A stretch of 64,000 nucleotides of DNA, from positions 1-64,000 of the forward strand of contig DATAVA010000002.1 of the NCBI GenBank assembly GCA_036267975.1. Direction: 5' to 3'. Shown one piece after another: positions 16,801 through 25,141 of the stretch (the stretch's first letter is position 1; each line of letters opens with the position of its first letter). The translations under genes and the position numbers were made by a program. Below the pieces are notes generated by a model, which was given only the letters and a program-made list of their open reading frames with translations, did not search any database and was not told where the DNA came from. The stretch is from DAIDKA01 sp036267975. GTDB lineage: Bacteria; Pseudomonadota; Gammaproteobacteria; Steroidobacterales; Steroidobacteraceae.

Positions 16801-18396
16801 ATGAAGATCGGCCCCGGACCTGATCGATGGCGGCTGCGGCGCAGCACGCGTTCCCCGCCGGCGCGCGCCGGTATCGACCGACGCGGCTTTCTCGGCACGA
16901 CACTGGCCGCGACCGCGCTCGCCGCTACGCACGCCGGCAAGCTGTGGGCCGATGCCGCGCAGGTCGCGGCCGTACCCGCTGAAGTGCCGGCGCTCAGCGG
17001 TTCGGGCAAGGCACTCACGCTGCGCGCGGCGGACATCAAGGAATTGCGCGCGAGTCTGCAGGGCACGCTGCTGCTGGCGCAGGATGCGGGTTACGATTCG
17101 GCGCGCAAGCTGTGGAATCCCTCATTCCATCGTCATCCGGCGCTGATCGTGCGCTGTGCGCAGACTGCCGATGTGGTCCGGGCCGTGAATTTCGCCCGCG
17201 GCCACGAGCTGCGCACCGCGGTTCGCGGTGGCGGCCACAGTCTGTCCGGTCAATCGGTCTGCGATGGCGGGCTGGTGATCGACATGGGACCCATGAAGGG
17301 TATCGAACTCGATGTCCGGCAGCGGCTGGCGCGGGCGCAGGGTGGCGTGTTGCTCGGCGAACTCGATCGCAAGACCCAGACGGCCGGCTTGGCGACCACG
17401 ATGGGAACGGCCACCGATACGGGTATCGCCGGTCTGACGCTCGGCGGTGGCATGGGACGCCTGATGCGGCTGTACGGTCTGGCGTGCGACAACCTCAAGA
17501 GCGTGGGCGTCGTCACGGCCGACGGCCAGTTGCGCCACGTTGCTGCGCACGATGATCCGGAACTGTTCTGGGGCGTGCGCGGCGGCGGCGGCAATTTTGG
17601 TGTGGCCACCTCATTCGAGTACCACCTGCACCCACTGGCGCACGAGGTGCTCACCGGGGGACGGATCTATCCCTACAGCCAGGCGCGGGCCGTATTCGCC
17701 GCGGTTGCAGAACTCGCCGCGCAGGCGCCTGATGAAATGCAATTGAGCGCAGAGGTCTTCAACGCCACCCGCGGGCCGAACGTCGGCCGCTACGTTGGCT
17801 GGTCGGTCGATTATTGCGGCGATCCGCGCACCGGTGAACGGCTGCTGGCACCGTTGCGCCGCCTGGGCAAACCGCTGCGCGATACGATCGCCGCGGTTTC
17901 CTACCTCGCTGCGCAAGGTGCCGAGGGGGCCGCGACGGTGGCGGTGCCCAGCGAGACCACCATTTACGCCAAGTCCGGTTTTTTCCGCAGCGTCTCACCG
18001 CGGTTGTTCGATGAACTGGTGCGTCGCTTCGAGGCATTGCCGGTTGATCTGGACGTCAGTGCGGGGATGGACCAGATGGCGGGTGCGATGGCGCGCGTCC
18101 CACCGGATGCGACCGCGTTCTGGAACCGCCATGCGCAATACGATTTCCTGATCAATGGCAACTGGGCCGATCACACCCGCTCCGAACAGCACATCGCCGA
18201 CATTCACGCGCTGTGGGATGCCATCGCACCCTTCACGGAAGGCTACTATGTGAACACGGAGCCTGGGGCGGATGAGAAGCGCCTGCGCGCCACGTACGGT
18301 GACAACTACCCGCGTCTCGTCCAATTGAAGAACCGCGTCGACCCACGAAATCTGTTCAGCCTGAACGCCAATATCAGGCCGACTCTCCGGAGCTGA
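16801..18396 (+). CDS. Tat-exported FAD-linked oxidase (berberine-bridge-enzyme-like)
   Basis: A 531-residue flavoprotein with a twin-arginine signal (DRRGFLGTT near residue 22, then a hydrophobic Ala-rich stretch). The PCMH-type FAD-binding domain contains RGGGHSLSGQS near residue 145, whose His is the usual covalent FAD attachment site. GTATDTGIAGLTLGGGMGRLMR and RGGGGNFGVAT follow. The C-terminal BBE motif (NYPRLVQLKNRVDPRNLF) is intact. Family members oxidise sugars, alcohols or alkaloids with O2. The ATG at 16801 keeps the Tat motif near the N-terminus; 16771 is an alternative. A short intergenic region separates it from the divergent AAA+ gene. Confidence 0.9.
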   Translation: MKIGPGPDRWRLRRSTRSPPARAGIDRRGFLGTTLAATALAATHAGKLWADAAQVAAVPAEVPALSGSGKALTLRAADIKELRASLQGTLLLAQDAGYDSARKLWNPSFHRHPALIVRCAQTADVVRAVNFARGHELRTAVRGGGHSLSGQSVCDGGLVIDMGPMKGIELDVRQRLARAQGGVLLGELDRKTQTAGLATTMGTATDTGIAGLTLGGGMGRLMRLYGLACDNLKSVGVVTADGQLRHVAAHDDPELFWGVRGGGGNFGVATSFEYHLHPLAHEVLTGGRIYPYSQARAVFAAVAELAAQAPDEMQLSAEVFNATRGPNVGRYVGWSVDYCGDPRTGERLLAPLRRLGKPLRDTIAAVSYLAAQGAEGAATVAVPSETTIYAKSGFFRSVSPRLFDELVRRFEALPVDLDVSAGMDQMAGAMARVPPDATAFWNRHAQYDFLINGNWADHTRSEQHIADIHALWDAIAPFTEGYYVNTEPGADEKRLRATYGDNYPRLVQLKNRVDPRNLFSLNANIRPTLRS

Positions 18397-18431
18397 GACT
18401 GTCGATCACTTCGGTCATCGATGCGCAGACC

Positions 18432-18827
18432 GTGCAAGCCTATCGGGAAACCGAGTACCGGGTGCTCGAGGTCCTGCCGATGACCTTGCGTATCGATGCG
18501 GCTTCGGCGCAACTCAAACTGCTGCATGCAAGTCACCACGCCCGCTGCAGCGCGTTCATTACGGCCTGCAATCCGTGGGGCCGACCGGCTGCTGCATCCG
18601 TCAATGCGCAACGTCAGGAAGTGCTGCGCGCGGAATTGTCACGCCGCCAGCTGCGGGCGATTCGCGGTATCGGCCAGCACCCCACGAATCAATGGCCGGG
18701 TGAACCGAGTTTCCTGGTATTGGGCGTAACGCGCCGGGCCGCGCAGGCGCTGGGGCGGCAGTTCGAACAGAACGCGATCGTGTGGGCGGGAGCGGCGGCG
18801 GTTCCCGAACTGATCCTGCTCAGATAG
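18432..18827 (+). CDS. DUF3293 domain protein
   Basis: A 131-residue product with the DUF3293 pattern: an opening AYRETEYRVLE, FITACNPWGR near residue 37, a Trp-Pro-Gly-Glu segment near residue 95, and the C-terminal GRQFEQNAIVW. The GTG start at 18432 is taken because it immediately precedes the conserved region. The frame is open further upstream to about 18399, without an ATG. It follows the oxidase by 35 bases and converges on the lipoprotein gene to its right. Function of the family is unknown. Confidence 0.78.
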   Translation: MQAYRETEYRVLEVLPMTLRIDAASAQLKLLHASHHARCSAFITACNPWGRPAAASVNAQRQEVLRAELSRRQLRAIRGIGQHPTNQWPGEPSFLVLGVTRRAAQALGRQFEQNAIVWAGAAAVPELILLR

Positions 18828-18832
18828 GCGGA

Positions 18833-19606
18833 CTATTTGCTGTTCTGGTAATTGCCCGCGAAACCCGGATCGCACTCATATGGGTAGACGTGCTGCCCGG
18901 CCTGCTTGCGCCAGGCGATGAAGCGCACGCCGCGATTGCGGATCACCGCCGGATCCTCGTACTCCTGGGTGGCCATCAATACCTGGCCGTCGGGGCTCAG
19001 CCGGAACCGTTCGGTGACCTGCATATTCTCCGAATGATCCAGGCCATTATTGGTGATGGTCGCGGCTTCCAGGTGGGTCGTGTGCACGACCAGGATTGGC
19101 CCCTCCCAGTGTCCGCTCGAGAACCCCGTCATCGAGTGCGGATAGTCGGCCTCCGGCTTGCGACCATCGAGGAAGATCATGCGCACCATGTCGTAGTACT
19201 CGAGCTTCATGACGATGAAGACATCGCTTTGGAAGATTTCGATAGGGAATGGCCCCTGCAGCGCGTACACGATGGAGGGTGAGCGACAGGCGTTCTGCGG
19301 CGTGAGCTGGTCGCGCGGGTTCCAGTGCTTCGCGGCAGCGAGCGCTGCGGGAGTCGGAATCAGTCCGCCATACTCGCCCGCTGGAAATTCGACCGGACCG
19401 GTGTCATCCATGAAGGCCGTGTTCGGTGGCACCAGTGCCATCAGCGTTGGATCCCGCGGCACCTTCATGTCCAGATTCCAGAAGCCCGAGAAATCCGGAT
19501 GCCGGGCGATGGCCGCAGCCGCCTGCGGCGCCGAAGTGACCGGCGCAGCAGGGCTGTGTGCCGTGCAGCTCGTGATCGCGAGCACCGCGATGATCTGCCA
19601 CCTCAT
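18833..19606 (-). CDS. Lipoprotein of unknown function coupled to a DUF6152 protein
   Basis: 257 residues. The short signal with lipobox ITSC at Cys 14 predicts a lipid anchor. The mature part contains PDFSGFWNLDMK, which is frequent in exported proteins of soil bacteria, then a long strand-rich domain with GHWEGPILVVHTTHL and TERFRLSPDG. Its start overlaps the stop of the upstream DUF6152 gene by four bases (ATGA), indicating translational coupling. The two proteins are likely to act together in the envelope. No catalytic signature is seen. Confidence 0.72.
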   Translation of the reverse strand: MRWQIIAVLAITSCTAHSPAAPVTSAPQAAAAIARHPDFSGFWNLDMKVPRDPTLMALVPPNTAFMDDTGPVEFPAGEYGGLIPTPAALAAAKHWNPRDQLTPQNACRSPSIVYALQGPFPIEIFQSDVFIVMKLEYYDMVRMIFLDGRKPEADYPHSMTGFSSGHWEGPILVVHTTHLEAATITNNGLDHSENMQVTERFRLSPDGQVLMATQEYEDPAVIRNRGVRFIAWRKQAGQHVYPYECDPGFAGNYQNSK

Positions 19607-19986
19607 GGCGGCGGCTGTCCGACCAGGCGGCCGTCCGCGTACCGGGCGATCTTCAGTCGCATATAGCGGCTGCCATCGCGTGCGCGCCAGCCTTCCAGGG
19701 TGACTTTGTCGCCGACATGCAGGCTTTGCGGTGTCCAGCCGCGCCGCCGCAGAATGGAGGGTGAATTCGTCTCCGCGCGCCAGGTGATTTCATCGTGTCC
19801 CTTGGGAACCGTCACGGTGATGACACCATGCGGATTGCGGAACTGGAAATCCCGCACCACGCCAGTCACCTTGACCAGCTGTGCGTCGGTATTGAAAAAT
19901 ACCGCAAAGGAATGATGTGCACCGGCGCTCTGCGCCAGGGTCAGCATCACGGCCACGCCCCAGGCCACCCGCTTGAAATTCTGCAC
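19603..19986 (-). CDS. DUF6152-family exported protein
   Basis: With the GTG start at 19986 the product has a clean signal peptide (VQNFKRVAWGVAVMLTLAQS, then AGA) and the hallmark mature N-terminus HHSFAVFFN. A small OB-like beta domain follows, with GVVRDFQFRNPHGVITV and DKVTLEGWRARDGSRYM. A longer frame to 20043 would add a polar, unlikely leader. Proteins of this family occur beside exported proteins with the GFW motif, exactly as here. Their biochemical role is undetermined. Confidence 0.8.
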   Translation of the reverse strand: MQNFKRVAWGVAVMLTLAQSAGAHHSFAVFFNTDAQLVKVTGVVRDFQFRNPHGVITVTVPKGHDEITWRAETNSPSILRRRGWTPQSLHVGDKVTLEGWRARDGSRYMRLKIARYADGRLVGQPPP

Positions 19987-20174
19987 GACTGTCCCCCGCC
20001 GCCGGTCTCGTGCGGCGGCCCATTGTAGTGCAAGTGCGGCCATCCCACCTTGAGCCTTGCCGGGGTTGGCCGCGTGTCGGTTGGCGCAATGCCGACGGAT
20101 TTGACGCCACCCGTGGTTTCGCAGTCATATTCCGACTCCGATCCTTTGGCTGCGTCCTCGAGGGGTAGTCCGCG

Positions 20175-20768
20175 ATGCAGGTGAGAAAGAAGTCCGGTGC
20201 ACTGGCCATGCCCTACCAGCTGTCGCTACATGTCCGGCATCCCTGCGTCGATCCGGCGGAGATTTCGCGTGAGCTCGGCCTGGAGGCCATCGAATCCTTC
20301 CGCGCCGGCGATCCACGTCAATCGCGCAGCGGGGTCGCCGCCACGGCGGTGCATGGTGAAACCTACTGGGTGGCAGTGCTGGATCCGATGGGCTGGTCGG
20401 CCCCCGCAACGGTCGCGCGGCGGCTGAGCCGCACGGATGCGACCCAGCAGTTCGTGGCCACGCTGCTGCCCCAGGAAGCGAAGGTGCTGCGAGCGCGCTT
20501 CGGCATCGAGGAGGGCGAGGCGACGACGCCCGGCAGTCTCGGCTGGGGAATCGTGCTGGTGGGCCATTGCCTGGCCGTGCGCCATGGACGATTTCTGGCG
20601 CAGTTGCGCGAGCAGGGGGGGTCGCTGACCTTGCTGGCGGCGATCGAGCCGGAGGCACTGGTCGGCCTGCGGATTACCCCGGAACTGGGCCGCCAGCTGC
20701 ACGAGCTGGGTCTGACGGTGAAAATTGAATTGACCAACAGCGGGGATTTCAATCCGGACCTGAACTGA
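20175..20768 (+). CDS. DUF4279-like cytosolic protein
   Basis: A 197-residue soluble protein built of two similar halves. The first contains VDPAEISRELGLEAIESFRAG, the second LRARFGIEEG and GLRITPELGRQLHELGL. This matches the DUF4279 plan, an immunity-like family with residues of the type dPxeIs..LgL. The ATG at 20175 has GAGGGG upstream; 20208 would be a minimal alternative. It is transcribed alone and its function is unknown. Confidence 0.62.
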   Translation: MQVRKKSGALAMPYQLSLHVRHPCVDPAEISRELGLEAIESFRAGDPRQSRSGVAATAVHGETYWVAVLDPMGWSAPATVARRLSRTDATQQFVATLLPQEAKVLRARFGIEEGEATTPGSLGWGIVLVGHCLAVRHGRFLAQLREQGGSLTLLAAIEPEALVGLRITPELGRQLHELGLTVKIELTNSGDFNPDLN

Positions 20769-20837
20769 AGGCCGGCACCGGGGAACCTTGCGGCACTGCA
20801 ATAGCTCTAAACCGCTTTGTCCGTAGAATACGGTGCC

Positions 20838-23291
20838 ATGAGAATCGGACCCTCACGCCTTACCCTGGCGCTGCTGCTGCTGCTGGGCCTGTGTCAGGCC
20901 GCCGGCGCGGCCGACAATGCGCCGTTTGATCTGGCCGGCCCCCAGCTGCGGGTACGGGTCACGCGCGGCGGCCGCACGCTGCCCGTCGATGATGTGCCCA
21001 ATCTGGTAGTCGGTGACAAAGTGGCCATCAAGGCGGAGCTGCCGGACAGTCAGGCGGCGCGTTACGTCATGATCGTGGCGTTTCTGCGCGGCGCCACCAA
21101 TCCGCCCCCGCAGGAGTGGTTCTACCGTTGCGACACCTGGTCACGCAAGTGTGCGGACGGGTTGCAGCTGACCGTGCCCGCCGAAGCGCAGCAGGTACTG
21201 GTGTTCCTCGCGCCGAGCACCAGCGGTGACTTCAACACGCTGCGCGATGCCGTACGCGGACGGCCGGGCGCGTTCGTGCGCGCCTCACAGGATCTGAACC
21301 AGGCAAGCCTCGATCGGTCGCGGCTCGACAGCTATCTGCTCGCGATTCGTGCCTTGAATGAGGCGGATCCCGCGAAGCTGCGGGTGGCGGCGCCGTTGCT
21401 GGCGCGCAGCCTCGCCATCAAAGTCGACGAGAAGTGTCTGCAACGGATACCCGAACTGCAGGCCCCGTGTCTGATGGAGGACCAGGACTCACTGGTGCTC
21501 AATGATGGGCACAGCACCTCGATCGTTGAGGCACTGACCAGCGGCCCGGCCAGCGATCTGGCCATGGAAGCCAGCTACACGCCGCAGCTGCGCTACGGCT
21601 ACTACAGTCCCTACATCGCCTCGATCCTGGATATTGGCCGCATTCTGGGCTCCTTTCTCAGCGCGCAATTCCAGTATCTGCCGGCGCTTCCCAGTGCCCA
21701 TGGCGAACACCTGGCGCTCACGCTCAACGCGCCGCCCTCATTCCACGATCCGAAATCCGTACTGGTCACGGCACTGCCGGCGATCGAGGAGGCGCAGCTG
21801 CCGCCACTGCATGCGGTGGACCCGCAGGCCATCTTCTGCGCCCGCAAGGCGGGTCTGGTGTTGCCGGTGGAAGGCGCGCCGCTGGTCTTTTCCACCCACT
21901 ACGTTCACGACGTCGCGCTGACGCTGACGGGCAGCGATGGCCACAGCATCGAACTGCCGGCATCCGCGGACGCACGCCAGGGTGGCTTCGTGATCGACAT
22001 CACCTCGCTGGGCAAGACGAATCTCGGGGATGCGGTGGTCGGCACCCTGCACGGTTTCTGGGGCTTTGACCGTTACCAGGCACCCACCTTTCACCTGGTC
22101 AATGCACAGCAGAAGCCCTGGGCGCTGCCGGTCAGCGATCAGGGGGCGCTGGTGGTGGGCCGCGAAGGCACGGTGCACCTCACGGCGGACAGCGTGGGCT
22201 GCGTGGATAAGATCATGCTGCGCGATTCGGCCGGCAAGGAACTGAAAGTGGACTGGAAGCCGGTCAAGCCCGATGCGGTGGAGGTGAAACTGCCGTTGGA
22301 GGAGGCAGCACCCGGACCGGTGACTCTGGTGGTGTCGCAGTACGGCACCGCCGATACGCAGCAGGTGGCGCTCAACACTTTCAGCGAGGCCGCGCACCTG
22401 ACCGGCTTTGCCATTCATTCCGGCGATGCGTCAGGCACGCTCAAGGGCACGCGGCTCGATGAGGTGGCGAGCGTGACGCTCAACGGGATTGCGTTCAGTC
22501 CTGGCAGTGCCGGCACCCTGACGGGTGGTCCGGCGGCGGAGGAACTGCCGATGATGGCCGGCGACGTTCAAGCGGCGGCGGCACTGAAGGCAGGGGATGT
22601 GAGTGTCGCGAAGGTCATCCTGAAGGATGGTCGCAGCTTCACACTCAATGGCCACATCGATGATCCGCGCCCGAGCGTGACCCTGATCGCCAAGAGCATT
22701 CAACCCTCGCAGGCGGGCGTGGCCAGTCACATCGCGCTCAGCGACTCGGATCAGTTGCCGCAGGATTCAGAGCTGGTGTTTTCAGTCCGGGCGGTGATGC
22801 CGCAAGCCTTCACCCGTACGGCGCAGATTGAAGTGGCCACGGCCGACGGCGCCTTCTCGAGCCTGCTGTCCCTCAGCGCCGGTACCTTGATGCTGGCGGA
22901 TGCACACGTGGCCGTGGCAAGACTCGATCCGGCCAAGGCGTTCGGTCCTTCGGCCTTCGGTCCGCTGCGGTTTCGGGTGGTTGCCGATGGCGTGACGGGC
23001 AGTTGGTTACCCCTGGCGACCCTGGTGCGGTTGCCGCGCCTGACGTCGCTGGAATGTCCTGAGACTGCCGACGTTGCCTGCCGGCTGTCGGGTACGGACC
23101 TGTTCCTGATTGATTCAGTATCCTCTGACCGGCAGTTCCACAGTCCGGTGCAGGTGCCCGACGGCTTCCCCGGCAACAGCCTGCCGGTGCCGCATCCCGC
23201 CTCGGGTGAGCTGTTTGTGCGGTTGCGGGATGATCCCGCCATCGTCAATGCCGCCACGCTTGGAACGCAGGTCCTCGCCGGCGCCCCATAA
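20838..23291 (+). CDS. Large exported protein of unknown function
   Basis: An 817-residue protein with a Sec signal (hydrophobic residues 8-25, cleavage near AGAAD). The N-terminal 150 residues contain VVGDKVAIKAELPD and a three-cysteine stretch (FYRCDTWSRKCADG). The middle (residues 250-300) is Tyr/Pro-rich (RYGYYSPYIASILDIGRI). The C-terminal two thirds looks like repeated beta-sandwich domains (for example GTLKGTRLDEVASVTLNG and RPSVTLIAKSIQPS). No transmembrane or cell-wall anchor is visible. It may be a periplasmic or secreted carbohydrate-binding-like protein, but no family is recognised. TTG at 20817 is a poorer start. Confidence 0.72.
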   Translation: MRIGPSRLTLALLLLLGLCQAAGAADNAPFDLAGPQLRVRVTRGGRTLPVDDVPNLVVGDKVAIKAELPDSQAARYVMIVAFLRGATNPPPQEWFYRCDTWSRKCADGLQLTVPAEAQQVLVFLAPSTSGDFNTLRDAVRGRPGAFVRASQDLNQASLDRSRLDSYLLAIRALNEADPAKLRVAAPLLARSLAIKVDEKCLQRIPELQAPCLMEDQDSLVLNDGHSTSIVEALTSGPASDLAMEASYTPQLRYGYYSPYIASILDIGRILGSFLSAQFQYLPALPSAHGEHLALTLNAPPSFHDPKSVLVTALPAIEEAQLPPLHAVDPQAIFCARKAGLVLPVEGAPLVFSTHYVHDVALTLTGSDGHSIELPASADARQGGFVIDITSLGKTNLGDAVVGTLHGFWGFDRYQAPTFHLVNAQQKPWALPVSDQGALVVGREGTVHLTADSVGCVDKIMLRDSAGKELKVDWKPVKPDAVEVKLPLEEAAPGPVTLVVSQYGTADTQQVALNTFSEAAHLTGFAIHSGDASGTLKGTRLDEVASVTLNGIAFSPGSAGTLTGGPAAEELPMMAGDVQAAAALKAGDVSVAKVILKDGRSFTLNGHIDDPRPSVTLIAKSIQPSQAGVASHIALSDSDQLPQDSELVFSVRAVMPQAFTRTAQIEVATADGAFSSLLSLSAGTLMLADAHVAVARLDPAKAFGPSAFGPLRFRVVADGVTGSWLPLATLVRLPRLTSLECPETADVACRLSGTDLFLIDSVSSDRQFHSPVQVPDGFPGNSLPVPHPASGELFVRLRDDPAIVNAATLGTQVLAGAP

Positions 23292-23364
23292 TGGGTCGTG
23301 TGCACGCATGATTTTTTCTGCTCACAGGAAATTCACAGCTCATCCACAGGCCGGAGACGGTAAC

Positions 23365-23718
23365 ATGCGTGACATGCGACTCCTCAAGGCACCCCGCGCC
23401 CGACTGCAGCGGCAAAGGTCCGCAACCGCATTGTCGACCTATCCGGTCGGGCAGCGCACCGTGCAGCTGTTCCAGCTGGCCGATGGCCATATTCAGTGGG
23501 TCTGCAACTGCGAAGATTACGCCGCCGCGGCGGGGTCAGCGCAGGGGCCGTGGTGCAAACACGTCGCCAAGGCCTCCGCCATCCGCTCCATCGAAAGGCT
23601 CACCGGCGCGCGGGTCGTGGGCCGAGGTCGCGCGGCAGCGCGCGAGGCGCCCCCGAGTACGGAGAGTTCGCATGCGGACGTGACGCAGCCGCTGCAGTCG
23701 GCCGCACGGCCGTTCTGA
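23365..23718 (+). CDS. Small SWIM-type zinc-finger protein
   Basis: 117 residues. Residues 47-68 carry CNC and, after a Gly/Ala spacer, CKH, which is the CxC...CxH signature of SWIM zinc fingers. SWIM domains bind DNA or protein in SWI2/SNF2 ATPases, MuDR transposases and plant factors, and are usually part of larger proteins. Here the domain stands almost alone, with a basic N-terminus (RLLKAPRARLQRQR) and a disordered Ser-rich tail. The start at 23365 was chosen because upstream sequence overlaps the previous gene. It precedes the HIT gene by 18 bases. Confidence 0.68.
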   Translation: MRDMRLLKAPRARLQRQRSATALSTYPVGQRTVQLFQLADGHIQWVCNCEDYAAAAGSAQGPWCKHVAKASAIRSIERLTGARVVGRGRAAAREAPPSTESSHADVTQPLQSAARPF

Positions 23719-23736
23719 ACGGAAGCGGTCGCGACC

Positions 23737-24162
23737 ATGTCCGACACGGTCTTCGGCAGGATCATTTCCGGCAGCATTCCCTGCCACAAGGTCTACGAGG
23801 ATGCGCAGGTGCTCGCCTTCCTCGACATTGCGCCGCTGAGCCGGGGACACATGCTGGTGGTTCCCAAGGAACCCGCGCAGACCCTCGATCAGCTCTCGGA
23901 TGAGTCGGCTGCGGCATTGGGCCGGGTGCTACCGCGCATCTGCCGTGCGGTCATCGCGGTCACCGGCGTGCAGGACTACAACGTGCTGGAAAACAATGGC
24001 AGTGGCGCCCATCAGGCGGTACCCCATGTGCATTTCCACATCATCCCCAAGCCCGACGGCGCTGCGGGCCTGGGGATCAGGTGGCCCATGGGACCGCTGG
24101 GTGCCGATGCCGCGCAACTGGCGCAGCAGCTCGCGCAACATCTCAAGGCGGCGCAGCGCTGA
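23737..24162 (+). CDS. HIT-family nucleotide hydrolase (HINT-like)
   Basis: A 141-residue histidine-triad protein, with FGRIISGSIPCHKVYED at the start, NNGSGAHQAVPH, and the triad HVHFHIIPK near residue 98. HINT-type members hydrolyse adenosine phosphoramidates and AMP-lysine. Length and motif order match the family. The 3' end overlaps the convergent acyltransferase gene by 20 bases. Confidence 0.95.
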   Translation: MSDTVFGRIISGSIPCHKVYEDAQVLAFLDIAPLSRGHMLVVPKEPAQTLDQLSDESAAALGRVLPRICRAVIAVTGVQDYNVLENNGSGAHQAVPHVHFHIIPKPDGAAGLGIRWPMGPLGADAAQLAQQLAQHLKAAQR

Positions 24163-25141
24163 GCAGGTCCTTCTGACGGCGGGCGGCGCTGCCGTAGTAG
24201 TTGGGATAGTCGGGTGTCAGGCCCTTGAAGCGCCGGTGGATCCACCAGTACTGCGCGGGATTGCGGCGCACCTCGGATTCCACGAACCGATGAAACTGCT
24301 CCGCGTCATGGACCGCAGAGTCACTGGGGTAATCCGCGGGTGCCGGGCGCAGCGTGACGCGATAGCCGGCATTGTCGGCCAACCGTTCGTGGCCGACGAA
24401 CAGCACCTGCGCTCCGGTCAGCAGTGCCAGGCGTGAAGTGAAGACATTGGTGGCTGCGGGCACGCCAAAGAAGTGGACCATCGCCGCGCCTTTCTTGCGG
24501 TAGCTCTGATCCGGCGCATACCACACGCATTCATTGTCGCGCAGCGCGCGTACCATGCCGCGGACATTGTCGCGACTGAAGACGCGCAGCGCGTGCCGGC
24601 CGCGCTGGCGCTCGAAGAAGTGGGCCAGCAGCGCGTTCTTCGGGCGCTTGTGCATGGCATTGAGCGGCGCTTCGGTATTGAGCACCCGTGCGCCGATCTC
24701 CAGGGTGGTGAAATGCGCGGTCAGCAAAATTGCGCCGCGCCCCTGTTCGAGCGCGTGTCGCAGATGTTCGATCCCGTCGATGCGTGACAGCCGCGCGATC
24801 TGCGCATCGCTCCCCCACCAGGTCATGGCGGATTCGCACACACCCATCCCGAGCGCCTCGAAGTGCTCATTGAGCACGCGCTCGCGCTCGCGCTGCGACA
24901 GCTCCGGCAGACACAGCTTGAGATTGCAGCGCGCCACCTGCGCATAACGCAGGGGCAGACGGCGCACCAGCCGCCCGATGGCACGACCCACCGCCAGCAG
25001 CGGCCCGTGCGGCAGCAGCTGCAGCAACCGCAGCAGCCCCAGCCCGATCCAGGTCGGCCAGTAGCGCGGAGCGAACAAATGCAGCGGCATCCCGGCGGGG
25101 CGTCCGGCCGGCACATCCGAGTGCGCCGCCGGCGCGTTCAC
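24143..25141 (-). CDS. lpxL: Lipid A biosynthesis acyltransferase (LpxL/HtrB family)
   Basis: A 332-residue inner-membrane acyltransferase. It has an N-terminal hydrophobic helix near residues 30-50, the catalytic HX4E/D motif HFTTLE near residue 142, a substrate segment (YAPDQSYRKKGA near residue 208), and the C-terminal WWIHRRFK. It adds a secondary acyl chain to Kdo-lipid A or a related lipid. Its ATG overlaps the stop of the M16 peptidase gene by four bases, so the two are coupled. LpxL versus LpxM cannot be told apart by reading. Confidence 0.9.
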   Translation of the reverse strand: MNAPAAHSDVPAGRPAGMPLHLFAPRYWPTWIGLGLLRLLQLLPHGPLLAVGRAIGRLVRRLPLRYAQVARCNLKLCLPELSQRERERVLNEHFEALGMGVCESAMTWWGSDAQIARLSRIDGIEHLRHALEQGRGAILLTAHFTTLEIGARVLNTEAPLNAMHKRPKNALLAHFFERQRGRHALRVFSRDNVRGMVRALRDNECVWYAPDQSYRKKGAAMVHFFGVPAATNVFTSRLALLTGAQVLFVGHERLADNAGYRVTLRPAPADYPSDSAVHDAEQFHRFVESEVRRNPAQYWWIHRRFKGLTPDYPNYYGSAARRQKDLLSAAPP

